The notes under the pieces: generated by a model
Told to the model about the DNA's origin: nothing
The model's database searches: none
What the model saw: the letters and a program-made list of their open reading frames with translations, nothing else
Shown: one piece after another, positions 33,010 to 44,039 of the stretch
Layout of the letters: the number at the start of each line of letters is the position of its first letter
Numbering within the stretch: the stretch's first letter is position 1
From: Spongospora subterranea f. sp. subterranea
Taxonomy: Eukaryota; Endomyxa: Phytomyxea; Phytomyxea; Plasmodiophorida
Assembly: GCA_049724395.1 (NCBI GenBank)
Contig: JAUGWO010000024.1
Coordinates: forward strand, 62,001-126,000
DNA: 64,000 nucleotides
Direction: 5' to 3'
Program-made: the position numbers and the translations under genes

Positions 33010-33392
33010 GTCTGGCAGAATCGGACTTCACGACAGGTTCCCCAACGCGGCCCGCTGTTGCCGGACGACGAAATCTATCCAGGCAACGCATCCGCTGTCG
33101 CAGCGTTCATGGGTTATTTGCCCGATCGCGGAACAGTACCGCATCACGTCAATCGGTTCGTTAGAAGGCGAAGAGTGCTTTTGGTGGTGTGTGTTTGGGC
33201 GTTTATTGGCAAATGGAGAGGAATGTTGTACTCGAATCTCGTCATTCGAGTATTTACCTGTTCATCACCATTCTCTCCATTTTGGGATTGTCTGTGGGCC
33301 ATTCCTGGTCACGAATCCTCCAAATAACAAACGGGAGCCGCGTTGGTGCACTCCCCCCTGCCGGCACTGATCGAAAACAAATGCAGGAATAG
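33010..33392 (+). CDS. Possible small membrane protein, unknown
   Basis: Divergent from copine. The plus strand reads DDEIYPGNASAVAAFMGYLP at about 33060, and, in another frame, a block with a hydrophobic segment (SSIYLFITILSILGLSVG) ending DRKQMQE at 33392. A splice between about 33165 and 33210 would be needed. No start codon or family identified. Confidence 0.25.
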
Positions 33393-34376
33393 TCGATAAG
33401 GGGTTTACAATGGCCGCACAACTGCAGCATAGATAAAATCGAGCAGAACCTAGGGTTGAACCTTCGGCAAGATATCAAAAGGTTCCGTCCAACAACAACA
33501 CCACGTGTGTCAACACAATTACTTTCCGCACCGACCCCGTTTATCTCATTCTTCATTGAGGGTTGTTGCAGACCACGACTGGTTGGTTTGCTGGCTCTCT
33601 TTGCACAATGGATGAAAGAGGAAACAGAAGCTTGTGCAGGTTGATATACCCCCAAATGATGCTGAGAATGTTGGTGGTGTGGGGCAGGACTAGGCCATTT
33701 CTTGGGGCTCGCTGGTCCAAATCGTGTATGGCCGGTTTGTCGAGGGGCTGTCGTAGTCTGGTAATTTGAGTGGAAGCGGACTGGGGGCGAACTATTGTGG
33801 ATTGGATCGCGCTAGTTTACGACTTCAGTGCCTCTTTTGCAAGTATTGCTGGTTTCAGACAGACTGTTGCTGGGAACTGTTTCAAAGTGATTAACAAATT
33901 TTCAACGTTCTTGCTGAGTTTGTCAGATACCAGGAATCAACGATACAGAAGGCAATTGTTTTTTGAGGAATATCGTGGCGCCATTCTCACAGCTATTTAA
34001 TCTGTGTCCATAACCATTAAACTTCGACCACCATCCCGGCTCCAGATCCTCAAGAAATCAAACTCTGATCATGTTCACTCAGACGAAGTCGACGAGGTTT
34101 AGTTTGTGAGTAGGAGGGACTGAAGAGGATTTCGATCGGATCACCAGTGTGGCAACATATGACGAATCATTAGAAAGCCAACGATCTTGATAATTCTGAA
34201 GGCGAACGACATGTTGGATTTACCGGCGATGATGAGGTGCAAGCTACTGTATATCGAGACACTGCTCGAACATAATTAGCGGTTTTTGGCAACAAGGAGA
34301 TGCATGGTTTCGTAGATATGACCAATGGTTGCAGGGATTTATAGAGGAATCAAGTTATCGGATATGACTGAATCAA
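33393..34376. other. Gap: nothing recognised
   Basis: Short frames on both strands without motifs. The minus frame at 33254-33655 is open but mixes the antisense of the preceding fragment with unrelated sequence. Confidence 0.35.
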
Positions 34377-34910
34377 TTATAAAAACCACATCAGATTGTG
34401 CAACTCCTTGAAAACAGTAGTAAAACGTGACAGGTACTCAGTTTCAGTTACGAATGGCCATTCATATTGGATTTGGCACTCGAATAACACTGTTTCTGCT
34501 TCACCAATGGCCGACTCAAATTCCGAACGTTCTTCTGCAACTTCACAATTTCCTTTGTTATCCCCTTCCAGTAATTTCAAATCATCCAGTGCCTTTATTC
34601 ATTTCTAATTCCATTCCAGTCAATGTTTCATTGCCAAATTCACCTTGTCTATAAGCTCCACAATGTCATCTTTTGCCGCCCTGAGATTCGTCTTCCCGCC
34701 AAGAACAGCAAACACGTGCGAGAACCTGATCCTGAAAGTCCCTTCCAGAACGAATAATACGTTCGTTGGGTCTTTGATCTCGAAATACAACGGCTGATGA
34801 TTATAAGCCGATCATCAAGAAACCACATATGGCGCTTTGAACAGATTGGCTTTTGACTTGTCTGTTCGACAGGGGATGAAGACGTTGCACCCTAGTAAAC
34901 CGTCGCTCAT
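34377..34910 (-). CDS. Spliced unknown gene, 3' part
   Basis: Exons 34796-34644 and 34592-34377 join in frame over a 51-nt GT-AG intron. They read LYFEIKDPTNVLFVLEGTFR, AVLGGKTNLRAAKDDIVELI, then LEGDNKGNCEVAEERSEFES and a C-terminus ending HNLMWFL. A further exon upstream (about 34910-34827; FFMSDGLLGCNVFIPCRTDK) joins in frame if an unusually short 30-nt intron (GTTTCT...CATCAG) is allowed. More coding-like sequence lies on the same strand up to about 35279, so the gene probably starts there. No family recognised; the acidic helical C-terminus suggests a protein-interaction role at most. Confidence 0.5.
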
Positions 34911-35279
34911 GAAGAAATTAGTGCCGACAGTTCTGGCTATGCGATGGCGACAAACTCAACCGTCGTTCCAACTGCGTGTTGGCGAACGTGCTCTGGTTTG
35001 CTCAGCGCCCGCGCCTTGTCCTTGGCGTCGACATCGCTGAATACATCAACCCAAAGATCGGGGCAAAGAATACGTTATCGATCGGCCGTCAACGCTCTTG
35101 AACTGTGGGTGGACACCATCAGAACCCCAGATTCGCTTTACTTTGAGCGGCAACATGCCTGACCCCCAGGCAAGAGGAATGAGCGAACAGCCAGCGTAGC
35201 CGCTAGGGAACCACGTCCTTGAATCCATCATTAGGAGTTGTAGAATGTCGTTTTTCAGAGGTGCTCTTGGCATAATCAA

Positions 35280-36086
35280 CCAGATCGTGTTAAGATCTTG
35301 GCAAAACTCTAGTGTTTGACGGATTGTCGAGGTGATCGTTGAAGATCTGCGCGAACGCGGAGACGCGCCGTTGGCGAGAAGTGTTGAGGGACCGACGCCA
35401 CGTCCCCGCTGTTGTCCTGGACTGACTCAAATGAGAGGACAGACATGGCGGTCAATCCACTAGGGCATTCTGACAGCGTTCTTGTTTGACGCGTTTAATT
35501 CCAACGATGGCATCGCTGGGAAGGAATTTTTGGGAATGGAGTTGGCCACTCATTCAGTGTTTGCGCGGCTTCGGCCGTATTATCAACATTTCGTTGTGGT
35601 TTTTCGAGCAGCATTTGATTCCTATCTCTGAATTCGAGATTTGAGCGTTTTGTAGCTCTAAGATAGCCAGCTCGTTAAAGGTCGTTTTCAAGCGACAGTC
35701 CTCAGCTCTGGTTCCCATGATAATGTTTGCATTTTCATTGAAGTTAATTACCTCCGGCCAGAGTTATTTCAATTTCAAATCTAGCGTTTTGCGTGAATTT
35801 GGTTTTGCGGTTAATTAGGTTAAGACTATAATCGCCCAATCGAATGTCATTTCTGTAAAGGCGATATACTGAAGCGAAATTCATGATTTATAGGGGCGAT
35901 ATATTAAAGGCCTATTTTCGAAACAGTTCCGTTCCTATTGCTGCTAAGAGTAAATCTGCAACAAACCCCTGATGCATTTCTGCCCGTCGCTGCACCTTTT
36001 ATCTGGTGGTACAATTTTCCCTGAAATTTCACGAAATTATTCGTTATTATTCAGTGGAAGCGATTGGAGAATGAGGTTGAATTCTT
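35280..36086. other. Gap: AT-rich, nothing recognised
   Basis: AT-rich and mostly closed in all frames, with GGCGATATA-type words at 35860 and 35893. No gene or clear repeat. Confidence 0.4.
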
Positions 36087-36290
36087 TTACGTATGATCTT
36101 TCAACAACTGTTGTAGCAAACCCAATCCATATCTGATATTTAGATTGCGTTCAGATCTACTGTGGCTGATCGAATACCGACCGCCCTTCATCGAACTATC
36201 AACACCGTTTATATTCATTGAATTGTCCTGACGACCCTGTAAGATGGTGAACATCTCATGCAAATACAATTGGGCCACTCCTCGATGTTC
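36087..36290 (-). CDS. Possible 3' exon, unknown
   Basis: The minus strand reads AQLYLHEMFTILQGRQDN and ends GLLQQLLKDHT at 36087, protein-like in composition. Upstream splicing could not be fixed. No family recognised. Confidence 0.3.
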   Translation of the reverse strand, partial: EHRGVAQLYLHEMFTILQGRQDNSMNINGVDSSMKGGRYSISHSRSERNLNIRYGLGLLQQLLKDHT

Positions 36291-36586
36291 ACCGATATCT
36301 CACTTGAACCAGATCGACAGCCAGCACACATTTCCACGAACCGTTTCGGGAGATAATTGGAATCCAATATGATGAAAAAACGAATGACCTCGGAAAACGG
36401 GGGCGAGCGGGTGGAACAAATCAGATCAGTTGTACTGTGGATGAAATGATTGGTCGGTGACGTTATGAATTCTATGAAATGACATCACATTGGCCGACTG
36501 ACGACAGGGTTTCGATCTTTCTGAGGTGATCTCAAAGGATCGTTCTCGGCTATCCAAATATATATATGTATTTATATCCAAACAAA

Positions 36587-36805
36587 ATGAAGCATTTCAA
36601 TGAAGAACAGAAACGATTTGTTTCATCAACGTTCATGTATAATCTTCCACAGAGCACGATTGCAATGGCGCTACAAACCGTCACGAATGAGGTTTGCGCT
36701 GACGACCTTCGATTTCTCGCTGAGCTCCCGCATTCACTATTCATGGCCTCGATTGGCGGGATTCCCCAGGGCCTAAGGGCAACGCTGGTTTTGGGATCAA
36801 ATTGA
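36587..36805 (+). CDS. Small hypothetical ORF
   Basis: A 72-residue frame (MKHFNEEQKRFVSSTFMYNL at the start) 115 bases upstream of the nucleolin-like gene, just after a TATA-rich tract at 36556-36580. A second frame overlapping its end (NAGFGIKLIDPDTGTLYTGH, to about 36864) also looks coding, so the two may be exons or a frameshifted gene. It may equally be leader sequence of the next gene. Confidence 0.3.
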   Translation: MKHFNEEQKRFVSSTFMYNLPQSTIAMALQTVTNEVCADDLRFLAELPHSLFMASIGGIPQGLRATLVLGSN

Positions 36806-36920
36806 TTGACCCGGACACTGGTACCCTGTACACGGGTCACTGCGCAGATTATTCGTGAAATTGCGGGGCGGACTCCGTCACGGCCTATGATGGATCTGGA
36901 TTCACATCTTATTCGACAGC

Positions 36921-38622
36921 ATGGGTTCAACAAAGACAGCTGCTTCGGCGATCAAGTCCAAGAAGGACAAGAAGATCGCTGCTGTTGAAAAACCAGCCAA
37001 GAAGATCGTGAAGTCTGCCGAGGTGAAGACCACAAAGAAGTCCAAGAAGGTCGAGAAGGAACCGGTTGCCGCTGTTGTCGAGAAGAAGAAGGCCAAGAAA
37101 GTGACCGTTGTCAAGGCCGACAGCAAGAAGACCAAGAAGGTCGTACCGGTCGTTGAGTCATCGTCGAGCGATAGCGATTCTTCCTCGGAAGAAGAACAGG
37201 CGCCCGTTGCCAACGATTCCTCCAGCGATGACGACTCCTCGTCCGACGAAGATGAGGTGAAGGCCCCAGTGAAGAAATCCGCCAAGAAACCAGCCGCTAA
37301 GGCCGCCCCTGTCAAGGATTCCTCCAGCGATGACGACTCTTCGTCAGATGAAGAAGAGGTCAAGGCCCCAGTGAAGAAATCCGCCAAGAAACCAGCCGCT
37401 AAGGCTGCCCCTGCCAAGGATTCGTCCAGCGATGAGTCGTCGTCCGATGAGGAAGAAGCCGCTCCAGCTGAGAAGCCTGTTGTCAAGGACGAGTCCTCAT
37501 CCGATGATGATTCGTCTGATGAAGAGACCCCGGCGGCGAAAGTCGTCAAGGCCGATGACTCTTCTAGCGACTCGTCCGACGACGAAGAGGAAGCTGCTGC
37601 AATGAAGGTTGACGAATCCGACTCTGATGAAGACGCCAAAGGCTCAGACTCATCGTCTGATGATGAAGATGAGGGCGCCCAGAAAGCTGAATCCGCCAGC
37701 GACTCGTCATCGTCCGAAGACGAAGCTGAGGCCCCTGTCAAGGTCACCGGAAAGCGCAAAATGGAGAATCAAGGCGAGGAGGTCCCCGCAAAGATGATCA
37801 AGGAAGATGACAACGTTGACACCTCGTCCGTATTTGTCGGTGGACTATCCTATGAAGCGACCGAAGACGACCTTCGTGAAGTGTTCGGCGATTGCGGAAC
37901 GGTCACCTCGGTTCGCATCCCTGTCTTTGAGGACTCAGGCAAACCCAGAGGAATCGCCTTCGTTGAGTTCTCTGAATCCGATGCCGCCAGCAAGGCTTTG
38001 GAGAAGGACGGCGCCGAAATCAAGGGCCGATGGATCAAGATTCAACTTGCCACAAAGAAGACCAACGCGTCGCCTCGTGGAGGAAAGTTCGGCCAGAAAG
38101 GTACTGGCGGCGTATTGATTTTGTGCGAATCCCATTTCTGAATTCCGAATGTAGGAACTGGTGAAAAGCCAGAAGGGTGCACAACTGTCTTCCTTGGCAA
38201 CTTGTCGTTCCAGGCCGATGAGTATTCAATCTCCAAGGTCTTCGAGAACTGCGGTGAAATCGTTTCCGTCCGCATTTGCACAGATCGGTATCCATTGATA
38301 ATGGTCGTAGACATCCAAAACTGATATCGGTCGTTTGTTTAGGGAAACCGGAAAATCCCGGGGATTCGGTTATGTTGAGTTTTCATCGTCAGAAGCCGTC
38401 GATGAGGCCATCAAGAAATCTGGTACTGATTTGGCCGGGCGTGAAGTCCGAGTCGATTTCGCTGGTGCTCGCGGTGAATCAGGTGACAAGCCTTCCTTCG
38501 GAGGAGAACGACGAGGCGGATTCGGCGGCCGAGGCCGGGGTGCTCCACGGGGACGTGGCGCCCCTCGGGGAGGTCGTGGATCAGGAGTTGGTGCTTTCAG
38601 TGGCCAGAAAACAAAATTTTGA
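36921..38622 (+). CDS. Nucleolin-like RNA-binding protein
   Basis: Exons 36921-38100, 38155-38287 and 38343-38622 join in frame over GT-AG introns of 54 nt (38101-38154) and 55 nt (38288-38342), giving 530 residues. The N-terminal half alternates basic Lys/Ala/Pro runs with long acidic Ser/Asp/Glu tracts (SSSDDDSSSDEE), the classic nucleolin/Nsr1 layout of CK2 sites. RRM1 begins SVFVGGLSYEATEDDLREVF (about residue 300) with RNP1 GIAFVEF; RRM2 begins TVFLGNLSFQADEYSI with RNP1 GFGYVEF. The C-terminus is a Gly/Arg-rich RGG box (GGFGGRGRGAPRGRGAPRGG). Such proteins bind pre-rRNA in the nucleolus and act in rRNA transcription and small-subunit assembly. A 102-bp direct repeat (37257 and 37359) encodes two near-identical 34-residue acidic/basic modules. 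An AATAAA lies nine bases after the stop. Confidence 0.95.
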
Positions 38623-38630
38623 TTATTTCC

Positions 38631-38636
38631 AATAAA
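38631..38636 (+). terminator. Poly(A) signal of nucleolin-like gene
   Basis: AATAAA eight bases downstream of the TGA stop. The ankyrin gene converges on this site from the other strand, leaving only 125 bases between the two stop codons. Confidence 0.6.
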
Positions 38637-38747
38637 TTCTGAAGACAATTGAAACATTCGTTCTTATTCGTAGAACGTGATCTGCGACACGATCAATGAT
38701 CATCGTGTTCAGCGACGTAGAAATCAGAAAATGGCGGCGCGTCTTTT

Positions 38748-39386
38748 CTATCGTGCCCATTTTTCACACAATCCTTGATAACATGTAAGACCATGCGCAT
38801 TGGTTATATTGTCGACGGCGCCCTTGCTGATCAAGTACTCGCCAAGCGGAAAATACCCATATGCAAAACAGTAGTGTAGCGCTGTATTTCCAGATATCTA
38901 TGACGATTTTCAATACAGATTAAGCTAGTTGATGAGATACTCATAGGATACATTTTGATGGTTGATGTCGGCGCCACGTCGAAGTGCCAGTTTCACCTGA
39001 AACAGATTAGCCATCGTGGTTGGAAAGTGTCGGCTATCATACCAGCCTCAGGTTTCCAAATTGTGCAGCAAGCACCAAGAGAGTATTCCCAGCGGCGTCA
39101 TGACTAGAAGTGTCAAATTCCACGGTTTCATCGTCAATCAGACCTTCCACTTCTTTGTAGCTCATTTCTGTGCAGGCGCGGTGTGGCATGCTTGATGGAC
39201 GCGTAAACCGTTCTACGAATATTTGTCAATACGACGTTCTGCCTTTCCCGCCACGACCGTATTCAATCTACCAATAGCTCTTGGAGACGTTTTCCTATTG
39301 TCCCTAGTCGGTGACGACACTGGAGTATGAAAGATCTGCTGATCATCCTCCCGATCGGATGATGATCCCGATATGATATCACTCAT
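38748..39386 (-). CDS. Small ankyrin-repeat protein
   Basis: Exons 39386-39217, 39160-39043, 38996-38952 and 38897-38748 join in frame through GT-AG introns of 56, 46 and 54 nt, giving 160 residues. After a Ser/Pro-rich N-terminus of about 45 residues come ankyrin repeats: YKEVEGLIDDETVEFDT, then GNTLLVLAAQFGNLRLVKLA followed by LRRGADINHQN, then GNTALHYCFAYGYFPLGEYL followed by ISKGAVDNITNAHGLTCYQG. The GNTALHYCFAYGY repeat is characteristic of a widespread protist ankyrin family. Ankyrin repeats mediate protein binding; the partner is unknown. It is convergent with the nucleolin-like gene. Confidence 0.9.
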
Positions 39387-40799
39387 TGTATTACCCCAAT
39401 GACACAGGCAGGAAGGGGCCCCTCTGCCGGCCAGACAGACAGGATCATGTTACCCAATGTTACCTGGTGCAGTGGGGTGGGTGGCGCTACACCCACTGCC
39501 TGAATCATACTTGCCCATCTGTCTCCCTGTTGAGGACGACGAGTACGACATGAAAAGATAATAACAGATTCATCCATCAGGGACCCGGGAAGCGAACAGG
39601 TCATTAGTGGCAATTTCTGTGCAGGAGGTGGGCTTTAACCCAAGAGACATTGCAGAGAAGGCTGCACCCTGCGTTTTGTAGACGATAATTCGTCGGCATT
39701 TAACGGAAAATCTCACCAAATATTCAGCAGGACGTCGGCGCCACGAACTGGAGTTTGACACATGTATATGTTCACGAAATGAAAATCGATTATGTAAACC
39801 CTAGTCCCTCTAAACACGATGGAGCACAGACCTGAGATCGTACAACCCGCTTGATTCCAGTGAACCTACCCGCACAAATTCAAACTACGTTATCGGGATT
39901 GCTTTGCCCTTGAATCTGCTTGACTACGTCGCCATTTGGTCCACGCCGTTTGTGCATTCGATAGCTTGAACAAATTCGTCAACGAGCATTTCCTGTTGTT
40001 CAGCTGGTGGTTCTCCCTGCGGCAAGTATTAACCGTTGTGTCCACTCTCAAGCACAGGAGCCGTCTCGCAATCCATGTCGCCTCCCCGATTCGACCATGA
40101 TGCGCTTCTCATGATCGGATATTCGGGCTGTAAAATGGTTTCGATACTGAACAGCATTCTGAGGTCTATATTCATAGGCCTAAGATTTCAAAGCCGATTC
40201 ATCCAACGTCTCGCCGTAGTCTCTGGCACAATCATCACAAATGGCAGTCCAATTTCATTTTACAATTGCATAGTGAGAGGAAGTTGAACCGGAAAGCGTT
40301 TCATTTCGCTGTGATATTCTCATGATGTTAGCGACGTAATCTGGTGGTACAAAAAGAGTAACCAAACATTCCTTCAGATGCATTTTCGCCGAAAATATTG
40401 CTGTAGCAATGATATCACCGTGGCTCGTTTGGCAAAAGTTCGAACTTTATTCATAGACGGACAAGTCTAAGGCTTTTGGCTTTGACCGCTTTCGATTTCT
40501 TAGGATAAAGCTTTGGACGATCAACACTTTTGGTCTCGGAAATGCTAATTCTGAACTCAAAATGAATCCAATTCGATAAGCACAACTGGATCAAAGCGAG
40601 AGGTGTTACTCCTTCCTTCATGTTATGATTAGGGAGAAGAACAGGAAATGGTGAAAATACAGCACTTGATGGCAAACCAGTAACAGAGGATTGAGAGAGT
40701 CAAAGATGTACTGATGGGTCACTGGTGTAGTATTACGGCATAATCTATCAACCTCCTGTTACAACAGGCGTTGGCCAGGTCGGTCATGCATTGGTTGTC
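39387..40799. other. Gap: nothing firm
   Basis: A minus frame at 39570-39761 (RPAEYLVRFSVKCRRIIVYK) is protein-like but has no family match or splice partners. The rest, including the region just before the F-box-like array, shows only short frames and no repeat noticed. Confidence 0.35.
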
Positions 40800-41978
40800 A
40801 TGGCAGGGGAAATGTGTGCATGGTCACCGATTTTGTTGAATAACTTCACGATGATCATCCCGTATCTTGATGCGACTGACTTGCGGGTGTTTCCCTGCGT
40901 ATCCACTCAGATATCTGCAGGTAATCGCCTTCGCATTTTACGTCGATACTTTCATATTGGGAGGTATCCAGTTTTACACAATCGAAGCCCCAAATTCTGG
41001 ATGCGGTTATACATGTCTTCTGTCGATTCTCGTCCATGTCCTTCTGTACTGGGTCGCCGTCCCATAACATGTCTTAGGGATTATATCGGTGAATCTCGCA
41101 AAGTGTTCATCCAAAACACTGATCATCGCGTGTTCCGACTGGAAGACATACGTCCGTTCACAACGGTCAAAACTTTTTGTCATCGATTTGCTTTCAGCGC
41201 AACCCATTTTGAGATATTCACCATAGACGGGGAGCAAATCATCATCGATCCGAATATCACCTCGCAATATGCCAATGCGCTCTTACTCCCCGGACACATT
41301 CTTCAAATATGGGAAAAACTTTATCGCCAACCACAAATCGCATATCTAACTTTCGTTTATGTGTGTCGAGGAGAATATACTCATCACGTATTGCCGTTTA
41401 ATCGGTTGTCACACCAATCGTCATCATTCAATGACCCCATTGCCGATCAATATCCGTCAATAGCGAGATATTTACACTCAGGTCGACCATGGCTGATATA
41501 TCGCAACGTCCAAAAGGTTGTCAGAGATCGGACAAGACGTAAACGGGGAAATCGACGCTCCCACTATTATTCTCATGACTTCACCGATGTGAATGACATC
41601 CTCGAACAACTCGATAATTGGTTGTCCCGTGGCAATCCAGTACCACGGGCTGAGAATGTTGCGAGTGTTGATCTGTCCTTTCCAAGTTTGTACTGGTGGA
41701 TTAGATCTTATTCCGACACAATCAGGCACGAATATCCTCTCGATTCTTTCGGAGTCGTCTTCTTTCTATCTGGCAAATATTGGATACGGCTTTACTTTAT
41801 TCCTGTATCACCAGAAGTGGTCTGGCCATCACCGGTTCGGGGATTCCAAACGCTATATGAGCTGTTTACAGAACTGAATCGAATCGGGGAAATTCTGAAC
41901 AGATTCGTCTCAGATTCCATTGCAATTTATAGTTCCTTGTTCAGACATAATGACAGTTATCGTGAAGTTATTTCTTAG
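40800..41978 (+). CDS. F-box-like tandem family, copy 1
   Basis: Exon 1 is 40800-40920 (121 nt) and exon 2 is 40972-41978, joined in phase 1 over a 51-nt intron (GTAATCGCC...ATCCAG), giving 375 residues. The N-terminus, LLNNFTMIIPYLDATDLRVF followed by PCVSTQISA, has the spacing of an F-box (LP/LDxxxxIxxYLxxxDLxxxxxxS), which would recruit a Cullin-RING ligase through Skp1. The remaining 330 residues have no recognised repeat but are conserved across the array: ITCLRDYIGE, FNRLSHQS-SFNDPIADQYPS, LYWWIRSY, DSFGVVFFLSGKYWIRL and PVSPEVVWPSPVRGF. The C-terminal tail is unique to this copy. F-box identity is inference from pattern; the paralogy is certain. Confidence 0.8.
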   Translation: MAGEMCAWSPILLNNFTMIIPYLDATDLRVFPCVSTQISAGNRLRILRRYFHIGRYPVLHNRSPKFWMRLYMSSVDSRPCPSVLGRRPITCLRDYIGESRKVFIQNTDHRVFRLEDIRPFTTVKTFCHRFAFSATHFEIFTIDGEQIIIDPNITSQYANALLLPGHILQIWEKLYRQPQIAYLTFVYVCRGEYTHHVLPFNRLSHQSSSFNDPIADQYPSIARYLHSGRPWLIYRNVQKVVRDRTRRKRGNRRSHYYSHDFTDVNDILEQLDNWLSRGNPVPRAENVASVDLSFPSLYWWIRSYSDTIRHEYPLDSFGVVFFLSGKYWIRLYFIPVSPEVVWPSPVRGFQTLYELFTELNRIGEILNRFVSDSIAIYSSLFRHNDSYREVIS

Positions 41979-42655
41979 CCCGCTTCACAGGATGTTGCCT
42001 CAAATATTGCTCAGGAATGTCGATGCTGTGTCATCCTTTTACGTACGCAAAGGGTTTTTTTATAATAAATTGTTCTGATTCCGATATCGAATCTTCATCG
42101 TACCATCAGTATCCTTCTGTGGATTCATCACACTCTCTTTTGTCAACAGTGGAGCAACTCGCATATATCGACGATCACAACATCCAGCGGTGTCAGGTAA
42201 TCATTTGCATTCATCCTTGATCGTCAGTTTTTTTATGATGTTTCCTCTGCAAATAGATCCCCAGGGGTCTTGTGGTTATACTTCTGGTGCTGTTATATCA
42301 TGTGCGATCTCATCCTCGTGAACGATTTCTTGGGTCATCCTTCTTCAATAATTTGGGGGAAAGCATGCCTTTTTGCACCCTTTTACAGCGAATGTTATAT
42401 TTGCCCTTTCATCACGTTTGACAACGGCAACAAACCGGTCAATGTTATCCCAGCGGTTTTTAATTAACCACAAATCATAATTACCTGCTAAGTTCCTTTT
42501 TTCGAAGTCAAAGCATCAACACCACTTAAAGGAACGATATTTGTTCGAACAATGTCATATAAAACGACAGCCCCATTTCTTCGTGGAATAAATCTGGCCC
42601 GATAACTGCCGAAAAACGACCGTTCACCCTCATGGATTCAGGACATCAAAGCTGC
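41979..42655. other. Duplicated 3' flank of copy 1
   Basis: Contains an AATAAA at about 42064 and sequence similar to the 3' flanks of copies 2-4 (around the word TTGTTCTGAT). Otherwise no gene seen. Confidence 0.4.
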
Positions 42656-43841
42656 TCACTTTCCATATCCATGCCAGTTTCGATGAATAACACCTTCTTC
42701 GAAAACGTCACCTTCGTGTTGCAGTGAATTACTTTCAGGTGGCAACAGGTCCAGCCCCTCGACAACGTTCGTCGAAAGCCAGAGGTTCACCAGCCATTTG
42801 GGCGATCGGGAATAGGTGAAGCTATTGAAGAAGGTGGTATCCATCGTAATTGGCATGGATAAGGAATGTCAACAGCTCTGATGTCCTGAAATCATGACTA
42901 TGAACGGTCGTGATTGGCAGATATCCAACCAAAGACTGGGGCTGCCCTATATATGCCATTGTTTCAAACAAATGTCGGTCCTCTAAGTGGTTTTCTTGTT
43001 TATGACGACCTAATCAACAACAACGGTTGACTGCTCCCTAAATATTTAGGAGCAGTGCAACCTCTCAAGGTTCGTCTTCTGTACTCTAATGAAGCGTGCA
43101 TGGATTGTTGAAGCGGATAATGCTCTGGTCAAGATGGTGGCAGTCCCTGGTTGAACTCGGAGAAGGGGTGATTGTTTCACGAACTTTTCTAAACCTGATT
43201 GTGATATTGCGCGATCCACTTGCGACTTGAGTGCATGTAAACTGAAATCAAAGATATATTTCCGCCATCGAGCAATATCACTGATTTGATGCGAAAGATG
43301 CATGAATCGTCGATCATTCTTCATGCCATGCGTTGAACGAGCCTTCGTAGTTTCAACACAGTTTGAATGACCATACCTTTGTTGAGTGTCTGGACGTCCC
43401 AATTAGTTGCAACGGATGCTGTCCCTTAGCCGCATTAACAATAGGCGAAATTAGGAGTAGTTCGGTTTTTGTACGAGCGTTAGGTGTCGCAAAAAGGCAC
43501 TGTTGATAGTGACACACGAATGGGATGGCGTTGCTCGATGTTGCAAACCACACCCGTCGAGATTCAGATACCGCTCAGCGATACACCTTCCATCAAGGTT
43601 CTGATTTTACGGTCGATGTACGCCATTCAGAATAGTATTGCAGCCAACGATGAAAATCCCTTTGAGCTTGCAAGAAGGTACTTGAGCTGGTGGTTTGCCC
43701 ATTCTCTCGCTTCACCGGAGTCGTCATTGGGTGCTGGATATCATATGCGCTCGAAATAACCCACCGCTTCATGATGCCAATCCAATCCGTTGTTTTGCTG
43801 TAGTGGGTTGATTCGCTTGATTGGCTCCTTTGAAACAACAT
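42656..43841 (-). other. Coding-like minus-strand fragments, unresolved
   Basis: Three minus-strand pieces are protein-like: 42856-42656 (DTTFFNSFTYSRSPKWLVNL), 43402-43046 (ISDIARWRKYIFDFSLHALK, ending RVQKTNLERLHCS) and 43841-43593 (AQRDFHRWLQYYSEWRTS). An acceptor (TTTGATTTCAG, near 43246) and candidate donors exist but I could not close a frame across them. They may be parts of one spliced host gene or unrelated remnants. No family recognised. Confidence 0.3.
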
Positions 43842-44039
43842 TATGAAATAATGACATGGGAAAATGCGATTGTGGTTTTTCCAGAGATTGTTGCCATCTG
43901 ATCATATCCACGGTCAGAGAGTACCTACCCGTCCAATGGACGGTTCAGCGATGTGTAGTTTGTTCTAAGTGCGGATTCATGTGAATTACGTGCAATGCGC
44001 AGGCGATGGCCGATCCCTTTCATAACTGCATCGGTGTCC

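Noticed and set aside
36902-37759. 285-codon minus-strand frame rich in Ser/Asp/Thr
   Set aside because: It is the exact antisense of the repetitive acidic and lysine-rich part of the nucleolin-like gene, whose codon bias keeps that frame open.
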